Positions 8,108-17,172 of a stretch of DNA of 64,000 nt are shown in pieces. Position numbers and translations under genes: made by a program. The DNA comes from Rhodospirillales bacterium. GTDB lineage: Bacteria; Pseudomonadota; Alphaproteobacteria; ATCC43930; CGMCC-115725. Where the stretch lies: NCBI GenBank assembly GCA_027315365.1, contig DAHUYF010000146.1:20215-84214 (forward strand), in the 5' to 3' direction. Each line of letters opens with the position of its first letter. Position 1 is the stretch's first letter. The notes beneath the pieces are model-generated. The model saw only the letters and a list, made by a program, of their open reading frames with translations. It did no database searches and was not told the origin of the DNA.

Positions 8108-9913
8108 ATGGGCAAGCGCCTGAATCTTCAGTTGCAGCTGACCGGCTTACCCCGCCTCTCCGTTGGCTTTCCGGCAGTTGATCATGAACGTGTGCGTGAG
8201 CTGGCATGCGATGCACCGGAGCGCGACCGGTTGGGCTTCGCACGGACATTCGCGCACGCGATCGTTTGTGCGGCGTGGCGAGCACGGCAGATGCCGGCGG
8301 GGCCCGCGCCTCTCCCGCAAGCTCTCGAAGCCGTCGCCTTGTCCATCGAGGCGGAGCGCTGGGCCGAGCAGTTTGGCGAAGCCGCTGCCGAATGCGATTC
8401 GCGCTCGCTCGCGCATCTGATCGGCGCCGTCTATACGACGGCGCTGCCCGATCCCTACCGTGCATCGCACGGCGTCTTCTATACCCCGCCGGAACTGATC
8501 GACCGGCTTTTGACAATGGCCGAGGAGGCCGGCATAAGCTGGCGGACAGCCCGTGTTCTGGATCCCGCCTGCGGCGGCGGGGCGTTCCTGCTGGCGATTG
8601 CACGTCGGATGGTGGAGGCTCTGGCCGACACGGCGCCGACCTTCGTTCTGCAACAGCTCGGCGCTCGGTTGCGGGGCGTCGATATCGATCCCTTTGGCGC
8701 GTGGCTGGCGCAAACCATGCTCGAGGTGACGCTGCGCGACGTCGCGTCCGTCGCGCGCAAATCCGTCCCGCACATGGTGGAGTCGCGCGACAGCCTGGAA
8801 CCGGGACTGATCGCCGAATCCGCCTACGATCTCGTTATCGGCAATCCGCCCTACGGTCGCGTCTCTCTGTCGGCGGAGCGTCGCAGCCGGTTCGCGCGGA
8901 GCCTTCACGGACATGCGAATCTCTATGGGCTCTTTACCGATGCGGCGCTGCGCTGGACGAAGCGGGGCGGGGTAATCGGATATGTTACGCCGACCTCGAT
9001 GCTGTCGGGGCTCTACTACAAATCCCTCAGGGCTCTGCTTGCGACCGAAGCGCCGCCGCTTGCCGTCAATTTCGTCAGCGAACGTGGGGGCGTATTCACC
9101 GGTGTGCTCCAGGAGACGATGCTTGCGACCTACCGGCGGGACGCGGTTGCGTGCGGTGGCACGGTTGGATTTATAGCGATCGGATCGCACGGCGCTCGCT
9201 GTTGCAAAGCGGGAAGGATATCGCTGCCGTCGCGTCCCGAGGCGCCATGGCTGCTGCCCCGGTCGGCCGATCAGGCGGGTTTCGTGCGCCGGCTTGGCGC
9301 GATGCCGCGCCGGCTTGCCGATTACGGCTACGGCGTCTCGACCGGCCCGCTCGTGTGGAATCGGTTCAAGACGCAGTTCCGCCGCGACAGGGGGCCGGCG
9401 GCCTATCCAGTGATCTGGGCAGAGGCCGTGACCGCCGACGGCCGGTTCTCTTGGCGCAGCGAGAAACGCAATCATGCACCATGGTTCGTCGCCAACCGTC
9501 CCAAGGATGATTGGCTGATCGTCGATCGGCCGTGCGTGCTCTTGCAGCGAACGACGGCGAAGGAGCAATCACGCCGTCTGATCGCCGCTGAATTGCCCGT
9601 CGAGTTCATCCGTCGCTACAAGGGCGTCGCGATCGAAAATCACCTCAACATGGTGCGCGCGCTCGATCCCGGCCCGACGGTGCCGCCCGCGGTCATCGCT
9701 GCACTGCTCAACAGTGCCGTGGTCGACGAAGCTTTCCGATGTATCAGCGGATCCGTCGCCGTCTCGGCATTTGAGCTCGAGGAGTTGCCTCTTCCGTCGC
9801 CGCCGGTACTCGACAGATTGAGCAAATTGCTCAATGCCTCGGCACCAAGCGACAAAATCGAAGCGGTAATCTCGGCAGCCTACAAGCGAGACGACGCTGC
9901 CGGCGCTGCCTGA
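8108..9913 (+). CDS. DNA adenine N6-methyltransferase of a PstI-like restriction-modification system
   Basis: 601 residues. AdoMet-binding motif I is DPACGGGAF (about 152-160) and the catalytic motif IV is NPPY (246-249), the signature of N6-adenine or N4-cytosine amino methyltransferases. ASHGVFYTPPELIDRL before motif I is typical of type II gamma-class adenine methylases. The start at 8108 is chosen because upstream sequence overlaps the preceding gene in another frame. The frame is intact. The neighbouring BsuBI/PstI-type endonuclease suggests the CTGCAG target family, by inference. Base composition is visibly less GC-extreme than the flanks, consistent with transfer. Confidence 0.88.
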   Translation: MGKRLNLQLQLTGLPRLSVGFPAVDHERVRELACDAPERDRLGFARTFAHAIVCAAWRARQMPAGPAPLPQALEAVALSIEAERWAEQFGEAAAECDSRSLAHLIGAVYTTALPDPYRASHGVFYTPPELIDRLLTMAEEAGISWRTARVLDPACGGGAFLLAIARRMVEALADTAPTFVLQQLGARLRGVDIDPFGAWLAQTMLEVTLRDVASVARKSVPHMVESRDSLEPGLIAESAYDLVIGNPPYGRVSLSAERRSRFARSLHGHANLYGLFTDAALRWTKRGGVIGYVTPTSMLSGLYYKSLRALLATEAPPLAVNFVSERGGVFTGVLQETMLATYRRDAVACGGTVGFIAIGSHGARCCKAGRISLPSRPEAPWLLPRSADQAGFVRRLGAMPRRLADYGYGVSTGPLVWNRFKTQFRRDRGPAAYPVIWAEAVTADGRFSWRSEKRNHAPWFVANRPKDDWLIVDRPCVLLQRTTAKEQSRRLIAAELPVEFIRRYKGVAIENHLNMVRALDPGPTVPPAVIAALLNSAVVDEAFRCISGSVAVSAFELEELPLPSPPVLDRLSKLLNASAPSDKIEAVISAAYKRDDAAGAA

Positions 9914-10968
9914 CGTCGAGACCATTCGCGAGCGGCTTCAGGTCATCTTCCCTGAGGGGACGCCCGAGCGGACGAGATGTACGAGCCTGGCCGCGGCGCG
10001 AACCATCTTCACGATGCTCTATGTCGGTGCGATCGAGGGGGGTGAATGGCTGGCGCCCAAATTCGTTTATCGGAGGGCAGCAGTCAGGCTGCCAAAACCA
10101 GCGACGCCGCCCGTGTCGCCTATCTCGCGGCCGTCGAGCGGCCAGGCACGCCCGAGCCGGCGGACCGGTGGTACAAGGAAAATACGCGCGAGTCGATCCG
10201 TGACGATACGCTGCGCTACGGGCTGGTGGCGATAGGCGCCGTTCTGGTGAAGTCCGATGTGCCGACTACGTCGAGGAAGGGGCGATACGTCTTGCACCGC
10301 GATCTGGCGGTCCTCTTCGATCCGGGTCTCGACGAGGCGGAATTTGACGCTGCTGCCGCGGCGTGGCGCGACAAACACCTGACGCGAAACGCGTTGGCAA
10401 CCGTCCGGGTACTGCAGATCGCGGCGGCGGGCGCCGAGTCCAAGGTGCCCGTCGCCCTGCCGAACGGCGAAGTGCGGGTCATGGCTCCCGGACTTTCCTC
10501 GATCATCACCAAGGCCGTTGTCGAGGTGTTCGCGCCGCGATTTCTCATCAACCCGGCAGTTCCGTGGATTTCCGAAAGCGGAAAGAAGGTCGTCGAGAAG
10601 GACGACAAGCTGCTGAGGATCCTCGGCATTGAGATCAAGCCGAGAAGCTGCTGCCGGATGTCATCCTTGCTGATACCGGCGAGAGCGAGATTTTGTTCGT
10701 GTTCGTCGAGGTCGTGGCGACGGATGGGCCGATGCACGAGGATCGGCGGCGGCAATTTCTTGACATTATTTCGACCGCCGGTTTCAATCCATCTCAGGCG
10801 CTCTTCCTCACGGCGTTTCGGAGCCGCGATCACCCGGCCTTCAAAAAGTCCGTTGCCAGCCTCGCATGGGGGTCTTTCGCCTGGTGCTTCTCTGAACCCG
10901 ACCACCTGATCGCGTTCGACGGGGCGACACGCAGCCTACGCTACTTTGGCGGCGGCCCCGGACGATAG
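9888..10968 (+). pseudogene. BsuBI/PstI-type restriction endonuclease, broken by two frameshifts
   Basis: The protein is readable in three successive frames. The first segment (about 9888-10070) includes IRERLQVIFPEG and MLYVGAIEGGEWLAPKF. The second (about 10073-10640) includes EGSSQAAKTSDAARVAY and WYKENTRESIRDDTLR. The third (about 10642-10968) includes KLLPDVILADTGE and FVFVEVVATDGPMHEDRR, the catalytic region of this family. Each junction is explained by one missing base, near 10071 and near 10641. No ATG, GTG or TTG exists in the first frame between a stop at 9867-9869 and the ATG at 10014, so the start may also be lost. The endonuclease is probably inactive, leaving the adjacent methyltransferase as an orphan. 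Sequencing error is the alternative. Confidence 0.8.
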
Positions 10969-11037
10969 GGCGACCATCCATAGTCTAAGCCCGGCGTTGA
11001 TCGCTACTCCGCGGCGGCTCGGCGAAGAGCCCGCCGT

Positions 11038-11628
11038 TCAGTTCCGCGGTGCGTGCTTGCCGAGGATGCGCTGCAGCGTGCGGCGGTGCATCTTGAGCCG
11101 CCGCGCAGTCTCCGAGACGTTGCGGTCGCACTGCTCGTAGACGCGCTGGATGTGCTCCCAGCGCACCCGGTCGGCGGACATCGGGTCTTCCGGCGGCGGC
11201 GGCAGCAGCGCGTCGCTCGCCAGCAGCGCGCGCTCGACCGCATCGGCATCGGCCGGCTTCGGCAGGTAGTCGAGCGCGCCGGCCTTCACCGCCGCCACCG
11301 CGGTAGCGATGTTGCCGTAGCCGGTGAGCATGACGATGCGCGCGCCGGGCCGTGCCTTGCGCAGCGCCTTGACGATCTCGAGCCCGCTGCCGTCGGCCAG
11401 CCTGAGATCGACCACCGCGAAGGCCGGGGCGTTGGCGCTCACCGCTGCGATCCCGGAGGATACGCTGTCGGCGGTGGCGACGATGAAGCCGCGCCGCTCC
11501 ATGGCGCGCGCCAGCCGCTGGCACAGCGGCGCGTCGTCGTCGACCAGCAGCAGGCTGCGCTCGGATTCCGGCCAGCCCTCGATCACCGAGGGCGCGGCCA
11601 TCGCCGGGGGATGCGTGTCGTCCATCAT
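11038..11628 (-). CDS. regA: RegA/PrrA/ActR-type response regulator
   Basis: 196 residues. A receiver domain (LLLVDDD near residue 27, phospho-acceptor D74 in VVDLRLADG, LTGYG, then the conserved lysine in LPKPAD) is followed by a proline-rich linker and a Fis-type helix-turn-helix (NVSETARRLKMHRRTLQRIL). This is the classic architecture of the alphaproteobacterial redox regulator RegA. The ATG at 11628 overlaps the regB stop codon (ATGA), so the pair is translationally coupled. In characterised relatives it controls respiration, photosynthesis, nitrogen and carbon fixation genes. The final HAPRN tail matches the short family ending. Confidence 0.93.
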   Translation of the reverse strand: MMDDTHPPAMAAPSVIEGWPESERSLLLVDDDAPLCQRLARAMERRGFIVATADSVSSGIAAVSANAPAFAVVDLRLADGSGLEIVKALRKARPGARIVMLTGYGNIATAVAAVKAGALDYLPKPADADAVERALLASDALLPPPPEDPMSADRVRWEHIQRVYEQCDRNVSETARRLKMHRRTLQRILGKHAPRN

Positions 11629-12974
11629 TCTCCAACCTCTTTCAACGCGGTCTTGCCGTCCATGCCTTCGAGTACGAAGCGGCGCCATTCCACCACCACC
11701 TGCGCGCCGCCATCGGGCAGATTGGCGTAGCTGACGCGCGCGCCGGTGCGCTCCAGCAGGCTCTGGGCGATGAAGATGCCGAGCCCCATATGCTCGCCGG
11801 ACTCGCCGCTCCGACCGGAAATATAGGGCTCGCCGATGCGGGCGAGAACCGCCTGCGGAAAACCCGGTCCGTCATCGACGATGTCGACCGCCACCGTCTC
11901 CTCGCTCCAGGTGGTGGTGACGTCGACGGCGCGGCTGGCGAATTGCGCGGCGTTCTGGATGAGATTGCCCAGCCCGTGCATGATCTCGGGGCTGCGCGCC
12001 ACCAGCGGCTCCTCCACCGGCATGCCCTCGGCGTCGCGTCCGGCGGCGGTGGCGTAGGTGACGTTCTTGTCCTCGGTGCGGTAGGGCTCGCCCGCCGCCT
12101 CGACCAGCGCCGAGAACGGCAGCCGGGTGGTGAAGGGCGAGCCGGTCTCGGCGTCGCGCTGCTGCGCGAGATCCGCGAGGATGGTGCGGCAACGCTCGCT
12201 CTGGCTCAGCAGCAACAGCGCGTCCTCGGCATAGGGGCTGCCCGGCGGCAGGTCGCGCACCAGCTCCCTGGCGACCACCGCGATGGTGGCGAGCGGCGAG
12301 CCCAGCTGATGCGCCGCGGCGGCGGCGATGCCGCCCACCGCCGAAACGCGCTGCTCGCGCGCCAGCGCCAGCTGCGTCGCGGTATAGGCATCGCGCATGC
12401 GCCGCGCCTCCTCGGCCACGTTCCAGGTGTAGCCGGCGACGAACACGGTGGCGAGCACCAGCGCCGTCCAGACGCCGAAGATATAGAGCGGCGGCGGCGG
12501 CAGCGGCGCCTCGCGCCAGGGCAGCGGCATGTGGAACACGGCAATCAGGCTGATCGCCGCCACGGTGAGCGCCGACAGCCAGAACACGCTGCGCCGCGAC
12601 AGGATGGTCGCCGCCACCGTCACCGGCGCCATCATCAGCATGGCGAAGGGGTTCTGCAGGCCGCCGGTCAGGAACAGCAGCATGCCGAGCTGCAGCATGT
12701 CATAGGCGAGATAGAACGACGCCTCGCGGTCGCCCAGCCGCGCCGAGGCGCGCCGCGGCCAGCTCGCGGCGATGTTGAGCGCCGCCGAGGTGGCGACGAC
12801 GGCAAGCGCGCCGTCGATCGGCAGCACGAAACCCAGCCCGTAATGCACCAGCAGGATGGTCGCCGCTTGCCCGGCCACCACCACCCAGCGGATGAGCACG
12901 AGCATGCGCAGGCTGACCGAGACGTCGGTGCCCGGCCGCTGCGTCGCCCGCGGCATCTGGCCGTAATACGCCAT
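11625..12974 (-). CDS. regB: RegB/PrrB/ActS-type redox sensor histidine kinase
   Basis: 449 residues with about six N-terminal membrane helices (residues 20-185). The quinone-binding loop GGLQNPF (104-110) is present, as is the redox cysteine C262 in QSERCRTIL. The H-box histidine is H222, followed by N-box (HGLGNLIQNA) and G-box (DIVDDGPGFP) ATPase motifs. The H-box reads HQLGSPLATI where characterised RegB proteins have HELGTPLATI, an unusual double substitution beside the phosphorylated His. The start at 12974 is preceded by GAGGAG. It senses redox state through the quinone pool and phosphorylates RegA. A TATAAT-like -10 is visible at 13028-13023, with no good -35. Confidence 0.92.
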   Translation of the reverse strand: MAYYGQMPRATQRPGTDVSVSLRMLVLIRWVVVAGQAATILLVHYGLGFVLPIDGALAVVATSAALNIAASWPRRASARLGDREASFYLAYDMLQLGMLLFLTGGLQNPFAMLMMAPVTVAATILSRRSVFWLSALTVAAISLIAVFHMPLPWREAPLPPPPLYIFGVWTALVLATVFVAGYTWNVAEEARRMRDAYTATQLALAREQRVSAVGGIAAAAAHQLGSPLATIAVVARELVRDLPPGSPYAEDALLLLSQSERCRTILADLAQQRDAETGSPFTTRLPFSALVEAAGEPYRTEDKNVTYATAAGRDAEGMPVEEPLVARSPEIMHGLGNLIQNAAQFASRAVDVTTTWSEETVAVDIVDDGPGFPQAVLARIGEPYISGRSGESGEHMGLGIFIAQSLLERTGARVSYANLPDGGAQVVVEWRRFVLEGMDGKTALKEVGE

Positions 12975-13137
12975 CCGCTCCTCGCCTCGCCCGCGGGAAC
13001 CGTCGCCCCACGCTCGGCGCGTATTATAGGGTAGGAACGTGCCGTCCGCTGCCAAGCCGCACCTCCCTCGAACTTCCCGGATTGCCGCTCATCCCCGGCG
13101 CTTTGCCCCGGGGCTGCGATCCGCCATAGTGCGCCGC

Positions 13138-13896
13138 GTGTCCCGCCCCGTCATCGAAGTCTCGGCGCTGACCAAGCGCTTCGGCGCCACGCTCGCCGTC
13201 GACGGCATCGATTTCGCCGTGCCGGCGGGCACCACCGCGGCGCTGCTTGGCGGCAACGGCGCGGGCAAGACCACCACGCTGTCGATGCTGCTCGGCCTGC
13301 TGCTGCCGACGGCGGGGCGCATCCGCATCTTCGGCGAAGACATGTTGCGCCATCGTTACCGGGTTTTGCCGCGGATGAACTTTTCATCCCCTTACGTCGA
13401 CCTGCCGCATCGCCTGACTGTGCGCCAGAACCTCACCGTCTACGGCCGGCTCTACGGCATTGCCGGCCTGGGCGCGCGCATCGAGGCGCTGGCGCAGGAC
13501 CTGCAGATCGCGGATTTTCTGTCGACCCAAACCGGCAAGTTGAGTGCCGGGCAGAAGACTCGCGTGGCGCTCGCCAAGGCGCTGCTCAACGCGCCCGAGC
13601 TGCTGCTGCTCGACGAGCCCACCGCCTCGCTCGATCCCGATACCGGCGATTGGGTGCGCGGATATCTCGAGCGCTACCGCGAGCGCAGCGGCGCCACCAT
13701 CCTCCTCGCCTCGCACAACATGGCCGAGGTGGAGCGGCTCTGCTCCGAGGTGATGATGATGCGCGAGGGCCGCATCGTCGATCGCGGCAGTCCGCGCGCG
13801 CTGATCCGGCGCTACGGCCGCGAGACGCTGGAGCAGGTGTTCCTCGAGATCGCCCGCGCCGACGGCCGCGGCGCGGAGCTGCGGGCGGCGCCGTGA
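13138..13896 (+). CDS. ABC transporter ATP-binding protein (ABC-2/NodI-like exporter)
   Basis: 252 residues from a GTG at 13138. GTG at 13129 and a longer Arg-rich extension from 13039 are possible but less likely. Walker A is GGNGAGKTT, the signature is LSAGQKTRVALAKALL, Walker B is LLLLDEPTASLD, and the switch His follows in LASHNMAEVE. The C-terminal extension (GRIVDRGSPRALIRRYG) matches ATPases of ABC-2 export systems. The permease gene overlaps its stop (GTGA). The transported molecule is unknown. The pair is divergent from regB but not obviously related to it. Confidence 0.88.
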   Translation: MSRPVIEVSALTKRFGATLAVDGIDFAVPAGTTAALLGGNGAGKTTTLSMLLGLLLPTAGRIRIFGEDMLRHRYRVLPRMNFSSPYVDLPHRLTVRQNLTVYGRLYGIAGLGARIEALAQDLQIADFLSTQTGKLSAGQKTRVALAKALLNAPELLLLDEPTASLDPDTGDWVRGYLERYRERSGATILLASHNMAEVERLCSEVMMMREGRIVDRGSPRALIRRYGRETLEQVFLEIARADGRGAELRAAP

Positions 13897-14711
13897 GCGC
13901 GCGCGGCGAGCCCCGGGGTTTCTCGCCCGGCCGCGTCGGCGCCATGCTGCTGCGCTATCTCTACCTGCTGCGAAGCTCCTGGCCGCGCGCGCTCGAGCTG
14001 GTCTACTGGCCGGCGATCCAGATGGTGCTGTGGGGCTTCACCAGCCAGTTCCTGATGACCAACAGTTCCTATGTCGCCCGCGCCGGCGGCGTGCTGCTGG
14101 CGGCGGTGATGCTGTGGGACGTGATGTTCCGCGGCCAGCTCGGCGTCTGCGTCCCCTTCCTCGAGGAGCTGTGGTCGCGCAATCTCGGCCATCTCTTCGT
14201 CACCCCGCTCAGGCCCTATGAATGGATGATCGCGCTCCTCAGCATGAGCCTGATCCGCGTCCTGATCGGGGTCGGGCCGGCGATGCTGCTGGCGATCCCG
14301 CTCTACCATTATTCGATCTTCTCGCTGGGCCCGCCGCTGCTGGCGTTCTTCCTGCTGCTGCTGGCGATGGGCTGGGGCCTCGGCCTGATGGTCGATGCCA
14401 TGCTGCTGCGTCACGGGCTCGGCGCCGAGAGCCTCGCCTGGCTCGCGGTCTTCCTGCTGGCGCCGGCCAGCGCCGTCTATTACCCGGTCTCGGTGCTGCC
14501 GTCCTGGCTGCAGGACGTGGCCTTCCTGCTGCCCTCGGCGCATGTCTTCGAGGGCATGCGCGCGGTGATGTTCCAGCACGTCTTCCGTCTCGATCATTTC
14601 ATCGCCGCCGCACTGCTCGACGCGGTCTATCTCACCCTTGGCGGCGCCATCTTCCTCTACGCCTTCCGCGGCGCCCGCCGCCGCGGCGCGCTGCTGATGG
14701 TCGGCGAGTGA
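13893..14711 (+). CDS. ABC-2 type transporter permease (NodJ-like)
   Basis: 272 residues with about six hydrophobic segments and a classic ABC-2 layout. A cytosolic N-terminus is followed by helices, the LFVTPLRPYEW loop and the C-terminal VYYPVSVLPSWLQ stretch typical of drug, polysaccharide or Nod-factor exporters. The start is GTG at 13893, overlapping the ATPase stop codon, which shows translational coupling. With the ATPase it should form a dimeric exporter in the inner membrane. The substrate is unknown. Confidence 0.88.
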   Translation: MSARGEPRGFSPGRVGAMLLRYLYLLRSSWPRALELVYWPAIQMVLWGFTSQFLMTNSSYVARAGGVLLAAVMLWDVMFRGQLGVCVPFLEELWSRNLGHLFVTPLRPYEWMIALLSMSLIRVLIGVGPAMLLAIPLYHYSIFSLGPPLLAFFLLLLAMGWGLGLMVDAMLLRHGLGAESLAWLAVFLLAPASAVYYPVSVLPSWLQDVAFLLPSAHVFEGMRAVMFQHVFRLDHFIAAALLDAVYLTLGGAIFLYAFRGARRRGALLMVGE

Positions 14712-14725
14712 ACAGCGGCGCACCG

Positions 14726-14753
14726 TTGACAAAAATGTTGATATCAACATAAT
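14726..14753 (+). promoter_or_regulatory. Strong promoter with a perfect 16-bp palindromic operator
   Basis: TTGACA (14726-14731) and CATAAT (14748-14753) are separated by 16 bp. The spacer and the -10 edge are occupied by ATGTTGATATCAACAT (14735-14750), a perfect palindrome. This is a textbook place for a repressor of the ArsR, MarR or TetR type to block RNA polymerase. The next gene, at 14828, encodes a VOC-family protein. No regulator gene is adjacent, so the repressor must be encoded elsewhere. Confidence 0.65.
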
Positions 14754-14827
14754 TGGCGGCAGGCCCGGATGCTGGTCCAAGGCCGGAGAGCGAACACCTC
14801 GCCACGATGCGGCGGAAGGGCACTCCC

Positions 14828-15241
14828 ATGGAAGTTCAGACCTATCTGTTCTTCGACGGCCGCTGCGACGAGGCCATCGCCTTCTACCGCCGCGTCCTCG
14901 GCGCCGAAATCGACATGCTGATGCGCTTCAAGGACCATCCCGGAGGCATGCAGCCGGGCATGATTCCGCCCGGCGCCGAAGAGAAAGTGATGCATGCGAG
15001 TTTCCGCATCGGCGACACCACGATCCTGGCGTCCGATGGCCGCTGCCTGGGGAAGCCGAGCTTCCAGGGCTTCGCGCTGGCGCTTTCCGTGGCGACCGAT
15101 GCCGAGGCCGAGCGGGTCTTCGCCGCGCTCGGCGATGGCGGCCAGGTGCAGATGCCGCTGGCGAAGACGTTTTTCTCCTCGCGCTTCGGCACGGTTGCCG
15201 ACCGCTTCGGCGTGTCGTGGATGGTCCTCGTCCGGGCTTGA
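14828..15241 (+). CDS. VOC superfamily protein (PhnB/glyoxalase-like)
   Basis: 137 residues of the PhnB-like branch of the vicinal oxygen chelate fold. YLFFDGRCDEAIAFYRRVLGAEI at the N-terminus and the C-terminal FGTVADRFGVSWMVL are family hallmarks. The start at 14828 gives the usual N-terminus of a YLFFDG strand. An upstream in-frame ATG would add a non-conserved stretch. It stands alone behind a strong, probably repressed promoter, which suggests induction by a specific signal. No catalytic assignment is possible. Confidence 0.85.
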   Translation: MEVQTYLFFDGRCDEAIAFYRRVLGAEIDMLMRFKDHPGGMQPGMIPPGAEEKVMHASFRIGDTTILASDGRCLGKPSFQGFALALSVATDAEAERVFAALGDGGQVQMPLAKTFFSSRFGTVADRFGVSWMVLVRA

Positions 15242-15247
15242 GGGCTT

Positions 15248-16276
15248 CTAATCCTCTTTTCCGCTCACCCCGGCCTCTGCGAAGGTCGCCATGCCGGTGT
15301 GGCAGGCGAGCGCGGATTTGAGGATGCCGATCGCCAGCGTCGCGCCCGAGGCCTCGCCCAGCCGCATGCCGAGATCGAAGAGCGGCGCCTTGCCCAGCGC
15401 CTGCAGCAGCCGCGTATGGCCGGGCTCGGCCGAGCGGTGCGCGACGATGCAATGGTCGAGCGCGCGCCGGTCGAGCGCGAAGAGCACGGCGGCGGCGGCG
15501 GTCGTGGCATAGCCGTCGAGCACCACCGGCACGCGGGCGCGGCGCGCGGCGATGATGGCGCCGGTGATCGCGGCGAGCTCGCGCCCGCCGAGGCGCCGCA
15601 GCAGATCGAAGGCGTCGGTCGCCTCGCCGCGATGGCGCCCCACCGCCTCGCCGACCACCGCGACCTTGCGCTCCAGCACGGCGCCGGCGACGCCGGTGCC
15701 GGGGCCGACCCACTCGGCGGCGCTGCCGCCGAAGAGGGCGCAGCACAGCGCCGCGGCGGCGGTGGTGTTGGCGATGCCCATCTCGCCCAGCGCCAGCAGG
15801 TCGATGCCGGGCTCGACCGCCATCATGCCGTAGGCCAGCGCCAGCGCGCAGTCCTCGTCGCTCATCGCCGGCGCGGTGGTGAAATCCGCGGTCGGCTCGT
15901 CGAGCGCCATCTCGTAGACGCGCAGATCGGCGCTGACGGCCTCGCAGAGCTGGTTCACCGCGGCGCCGCCGCGGATGAAGTTCTGCACCATCTGCGCCGT
16001 GACATCCGCGGGAAAGGCCGAGACGCCGCGCGCCGCGACGCCGTGATTGCCGGCGAAGACCGCGGTGCGGGGATGCTCGATCGTGGGCGGGTGCTTGCCC
16101 TGCCAGGTTGCCATCCACTGCACCAGCTCCTCGAGCCGGCCGAGCGCGCCCGCCGGCTTGGTGAGCTGCGCCTCGCGCGCGGCGGCGGCGGTGCCGGCCT
16201 CGAGATCCGGGCCGGGCAGATGCGCCATCAGCGCGCGCATCTCGTCGAGCGTGGCGAGCGGCTTTTCTTCCGCCAT
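15248..16276 (-). CDS. cobT: Nicotinate-nucleotide-dimethylbenzimidazole phosphoribosyltransferase
   Basis: 342 residues. It makes alpha-ribazole phosphate from dimethylbenzimidazole and nicotinate mononucleotide, for the lower loop of cobalamin. Visible signatures are TKPAGALGRLEELV, VFAGNHGVAARGVSAFP, GEMGIANTTAAAAL and the C-terminal HTGMATFAEAGVSG containing the catalytic glutamate. Length is normal for the family. It is divergent from cobS, with a 110-bp gap that should hold promoters for both. The name follows Salmonella usage (cobU in Pseudomonas denitrificans). Confidence 0.95.
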   Translation of the reverse strand: MAEEKPLATLDEMRALMAHLPGPDLEAGTAAAAREAQLTKPAGALGRLEELVQWMATWQGKHPPTIEHPRTAVFAGNHGVAARGVSAFPADVTAQMVQNFIRGGAAVNQLCEAVSADLRVYEMALDEPTADFTTAPAMSDEDCALALAYGMMAVEPGIDLLALGEMGIANTTAAAALCCALFGGSAAEWVGPGTGVAGAVLERKVAVVGEAVGRHRGEATDAFDLLRRLGGRELAAITGAIIAARRARVPVVLDGYATTAAAAVLFALDRRALDHCIVAHRSAEPGHTRLLQALGKAPLFDLGMRLGEASGATLAIGILKSALACHTGMATFAEAGVSGKED

Positions 16277-16386
16277 GATGTCCCCCCGGGCTCCCGTTCA
16301 GCGGGCCGCACTCTCCCCCATCGCCGGCGTCGCGCCAAGCGAAAACCGCCGTGGTGCCGGCGCGCGGCTTGCGCTAAAACTCCGCC

Positions 16387-17172
16387 ATGGCCGACCTGCC
16401 GCCGCGCTGGAGCGACGCCGCCCGCTGGTGGGGCGAGTTCTGCCGCGCCGCCTCCTTTCTCACCCGCCTGCCGCTGCCGGTACCCCCCGTCCGGGCCGCA
16501 GCACCGCTGGCCGAGGCGGGCTGGGCCTTTCCGCTGGTCGGCATCGTCGTCGGGCTCCTGAGCGGCATCGCCTATGGGGTCGCCGTCTACCTCCATCTGC
16601 CGCCGCTCGCCGCGGCGCTGATCGCGCTGGGATTGGGGGTGCGGCTTACCGGCGGGCTGCATGAGGACGGGCTCGCCGACACCGCCGACGGGCTCGGCGG
16701 CGGCAGCGATCCCGCCGAGAAGCTCGCCATCATGCGCGACAGCCGCATCGGCACCTTCGGCGTGCTGGCCCTCATCTTCAGCGTGGGTCTGCGCGCCACG
16801 GCGATCGCCGGCATCGCCGCCACCGGCCCGGTCATCGTCGCGCTGATCGCCGCCCATGCGGTGGCGCGCGGCCTGCTGCCGCTGGTGCCGCGCGCGCTCG
16901 AGCCGGCGCGCAAGGACGGGCTCGGCGCCGCGGCCGGCACGCCCTCGGCGGCGGTCGCCTGGAGCGCGGCCGGGCTGGGCGCGGTGATCGCGCTCTTCGC
17001 TCTCGATTTCCTGCCCGGCCTCGTCGCGCTGATCGCCGCCGCGCTGGTGATGTCGGCGCGCGCCGTGCTTGCCCAGCGCCAGCTCGGCGGCTACACCGGC
17101 GACGTGCTCGGCGCGGTCGAGCAGGGCGGCGAGACGGTGGTTCTGTTGGTGGCGGCGGCATGGGCGACGTGA
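16387..17172 (+). CDS. cobS: Adenosylcobinamide-GDP ribazoletransferase (cobalamin synthase)
   Basis: 261 residues, a polytopic inner-membrane protein. It joins adenosylcobinamide-GDP to alpha-ribazole (phosphate), the last assembly step. The N-terminal FLTRLPLP motif and the acidic signature GGLHEDGLADTADGLGGG are diagnostic, and hydrophobic helices follow. It overlaps cobC by 13 bp, so the two are coupled. In Pseudomonas denitrificans nomenclature this is cobV. Confidence 0.93.
   Translation: MADLPPRWSDAARWWGEFCRAASFLTRLPLPVPPVRAAAPLAEAGWAFPLVGIVVGLLSGIAYGVAVYLHLPPLAAALIALGLGVRLTGGLHEDGLADTADGLGGGSDPAEKLAIMRDSRIGTFGVLALIFSVGLRATAIAGIAATGPVIVALIAAHAVARGLLPLVPRALEPARKDGLGAAAGTPSAAVAWSAAGLGAVIALFALDFLPGLVALIAAALVMSARAVLAQRQLGGYTGDVLGAVEQGGETVVLLVAAAWAT

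Noticed and set aside
9888..10968. Programmed frameshifting in the endonuclease gene
   Set aside because: No slippery heptamer is seen at either junction, and two separate single-base losses plus a missing start fit decay better.
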